A DNA stretch of 7,235 nucleotides from Candidatus Latescibacterota bacterium (GTDB lineage: Bacteria; Latescibacterota; UBA2968; GCA-2709665): assembly GCA_030746455.1 (NCBI GenBank), contig JASLMQ010001013.1, forward strand, positions 1 through 7,235, given 5' to 3'. The notes under the pieces are model-generated. The model had not been told where the DNA came from. It saw only the letters and a list, made by a program, of their open reading frames with translations, and made no database searches. Every line of letters begins with the position of its first letter. Within the stretch, counting starts at the first letter, position 1. The position numbers and the translations under genes are program-made. Below are positions 6,031 through 7,235 of the stretch, one piece after another.

Positions 6031-6648
6031 GTGAAGAACGGCTCGGTTCTTATGCCGGTGGCTTTTCTCGCTCTGCTGGTGACTTCACAGCCGTCCGGCG
6101 CGGCGACCGGCGACATCACGACGGTCGTCGGAGGCTTCACGGGTGACGGTTCCGCCGCCACGCAGGCGAGGCTGAACCGGCCGCTGGACGTGTGTATGGA
6201 TGGGGCGGGGAATATCTATATCGCCGATACGGGCAACAGCCGTGTGCGGAAGGTGGACGCCGCCACGGGCATCATCTCCACCGTTGCGGGGAACGGGGAG
6301 ACAGGTTTCTCAGGAGACGGCGGGCCGGCGACCGAAGCTAGGCTGAACGCCCCTTCGGGGATCTGCCTTGACGAGGCGGGCCATATCTACATCGGGGATA
6401 CGATCAACAAACGCGTTCGGAAGGTGGATGCCGTTACCGCACACATCTCGACCGTGGCCGGAAACGGCGAGACGGGCATCTTCGATGTGGGGGATGGAGG
6501 GCCAGCAACCGACGGCAACCTGAGCTCCCCCGTGGGCGTTGCCCTGGACACCACCGGGAATCTCTATATTGCGGAGCAAGGGGGGGGCGTGTTCGGAAAG
6601 TCCACGCGAAGACGGGCGTCATCACGACCCTTGCGGGGGCCGCTCTAA
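6031..6648 (+). CDS. Secreted NHL-repeat beta-propeller protein, 5' part up to frameshift
   Basis: Starts at GTG 6031 with a strong SD and a Sec-type signal peptide: MKNGS, hydrophobic core VLMPVAFLALLV, then a likely cleavage site near SGAA (residues 22-25). From residue 29, repeats begin with the pattern TVAGNGETG, GDGGPAT, a YIAD-type strand (for example NIYIADTGNSR) and VRKVDA. This is a well-known form of NHL repeat seen in exported propellers of environmental bacteria. Two complete repeats and most of a third are read in this frame. The frame then derails at the G run 6580-6587, after which the encoded sequence (KSTRRRASSRP...) is unrelated to the repeat and stops at 6648. The gene continues in the next frame to the window edge. 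The product is probably extracytoplasmic; such propellers usually serve binding or scaffolding, and no catalytic motif is visible. Confidence 0.85.
   Translation: MKNGSVLMPVAFLALLVTSQPSGAATGDITTVVGGFTGDGSAATQARLNRPLDVCMDGAGNIYIADTGNSRVRKVDAATGIISTVAGNGETGFSGDGGPATEARLNAPSGICLDEAGHIYIGDTINKRVRKVDAVTAHISTVAGNGETGIFDVGDGGPATDGNLSSPVGVALDTTGNLYIAEQGGGVFGKSTRRRASSRPLRGPL
6580..6587 (+). repeat. Homopolymer run of eight Gs at the frame break
   Basis: The G8 tract sits in the IAEQGGG portion of repeat 3. Nine Gs would give IAEQGGGRVRKV, the same length as IADTGNSRVRKV in repeat 1. Eight Gs cause the frameshift. Confidence 0.9.
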
Positions 6649-7235
6649 GCTTCGAGACGGGGGACGGCGGGCCGGCAACGGATGCGAGTCTCAATCAGCC
6701 CGCTGGAATCTTCGTGGATCGCGCGGGAAACGTCTACATCGCGGACGAAGGGCACCGCCGGGTCAGGCGAGTGGACGGAGCAACGGGTGTGATCACGACC
6801 GTTGCCGGGAACGGAGAGAGCGGGGATACGGGTGATGGAGGGCCCGCGACCGATGCCAAGTTCAGACGCCCGACGAGCGTGTTCGTCGACAGTGCGGGCA
6901 CCCTCTACATTTCGGATTGGTTCGACGGCCGTGTGAGGAAGGTGGACGCTGCGACGGGCATCCTCTCATTGGTGGCGGGGGACTCGGGACGCGGCCACTC
7001 CGCCGACGGAGAGGTTGCGACCGATGCCAGCCTGACCTACCCGCGAGGCCTGTGTGTCAACGCCGCTGGCGCTCTCTACGTCGCCGAGGATTCCAACGGC
7101 CTGATTCGGAAGGTGGATGCGCAAACGGGCACGCTTGCGACTGTGGCCGGGAACGTGGAGTCTACGGCCGCGGGAGACGGCGGTTCGGCGACCACAGCAG
7201 GCCTGTACTATCCCTCGAGCATCGCTGTTGACGGC
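6588..7235 (+). CDS. Continuation of the NHL-repeat protein in the shifted frame, 3' truncated by window edge
   Basis: From CGT at 6588 the frame is open for 216 codons to the last base of the window. It begins RVRKVHAKTGV, exactly the ending that the third repeat lacks in the upstream frame. Three more complete repeats and the start of a seventh follow, carrying ITTLAG, ITTVAG, LSLVAG and LATVAG heads and NVYIADEG, TLYISDWF and ALYVAEDS strands. No start codon with an SD lies at the junction, so this is not an independent gene. With one additional G in the run 6580-6587 the two parts form a single protein of more than 400 residues. The C-terminus, which might carry a sorting signal or another domain, is outside the window. 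Confidence 0.85.

Larger units (their letters stand above)
6115..7235 (+). repeat. Tandem NHL-repeat coding array (six units plus a partial seventh)
   Basis: Units begin at about 6115, 6274, 6445, 6621, 6792, 6963 and 7134. Units 2, 4, 5 and 6 are exactly 171 bp (57 aa). Unit 1 is shorter (159 bp), and unit 3 is two codons longer but missing one base (176 bp). Each unit carries GDGGPAT or a close variant and a VRKVD-like segment. The DNA is diverged between units, so this is an old protein repeat, not a recent DNA duplication. Confidence 0.85.

Overview
This window is GC-rich bacterial DNA in which every supportable gene lies on the + strand. The genes are closely spaced (about 10 to 80 bp apart) and most have a clear purine-rich Shine-Dalgarno site. 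The content is a DegT-type aminotransferase, a D-amino-acid PLP enzyme, a family 3 glycosidase, an SMP-30 lactonase, an SDR, an orphan HsdR-N-like protein and a secreted NHL-repeat protein. This is typical of genomes of uncultured heterotrophic bacteria (FCB-type lineages such as Latescibacterota, or Poribacteria, Planctomycetota or Acidobacteriota). No single marker fixes the phylum, so this placement is a weak inference.

Layout: (1) 2-889, the C-terminal three quarters of a DegT/DnrJ/EryC1/StrS aminotransferase, cut by the left edge. (2) 969-2024, a fold-type III PLP enzyme of the D-threonine aldolase / D-serine dehydratase family. (3) 2075-3728, a two-domain GH3 (NagZ-like) glycosidase split by a single extra base near 2264. 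(4) 3766-4605, an SMP-30/gluconolactonase-type beta-propeller hydrolase. (5) 4685-5485, a classical NAD(P)-dependent SDR. (6) 5514-5966, a small stand-alone PD-(D/E)xK protein like the HsdR N-terminal domain. (7) 6031 to the right edge, a secreted NHL-repeat beta-propeller whose frame is broken at a run of eight Gs.

Genes 1-5 look like one catabolic transcription unit. The GH3 enzyme could release a sugar or amino sugar, the SDR could oxidise it, and the SMP-30 protein could open the resulting lactone, while the two PLP enzymes handle amino groups or D-hydroxy-amino acids. The family assignments come from motifs; the pathway is inferred. The HsdR-N-like gene follows the SDR closely but has no obvious metabolic link, and no restriction-modification partner is present. 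The NHL gene has its own signal peptide, a strong SD and a hairpin just upstream, and probably starts a new functional unit.

The most notable features are the two one-base frame disruptions (at 2264 and in the G8 tract at 6580-6587). Both leave fully conserved sequence in the second frame, so each is either a recent mutation, a phase-variation site or a sequencing/assembly error. I found no rRNA, tRNA, CRISPR array, transposon or convincing intrinsic terminator. No gene-free stretch exceeds 80 bp.
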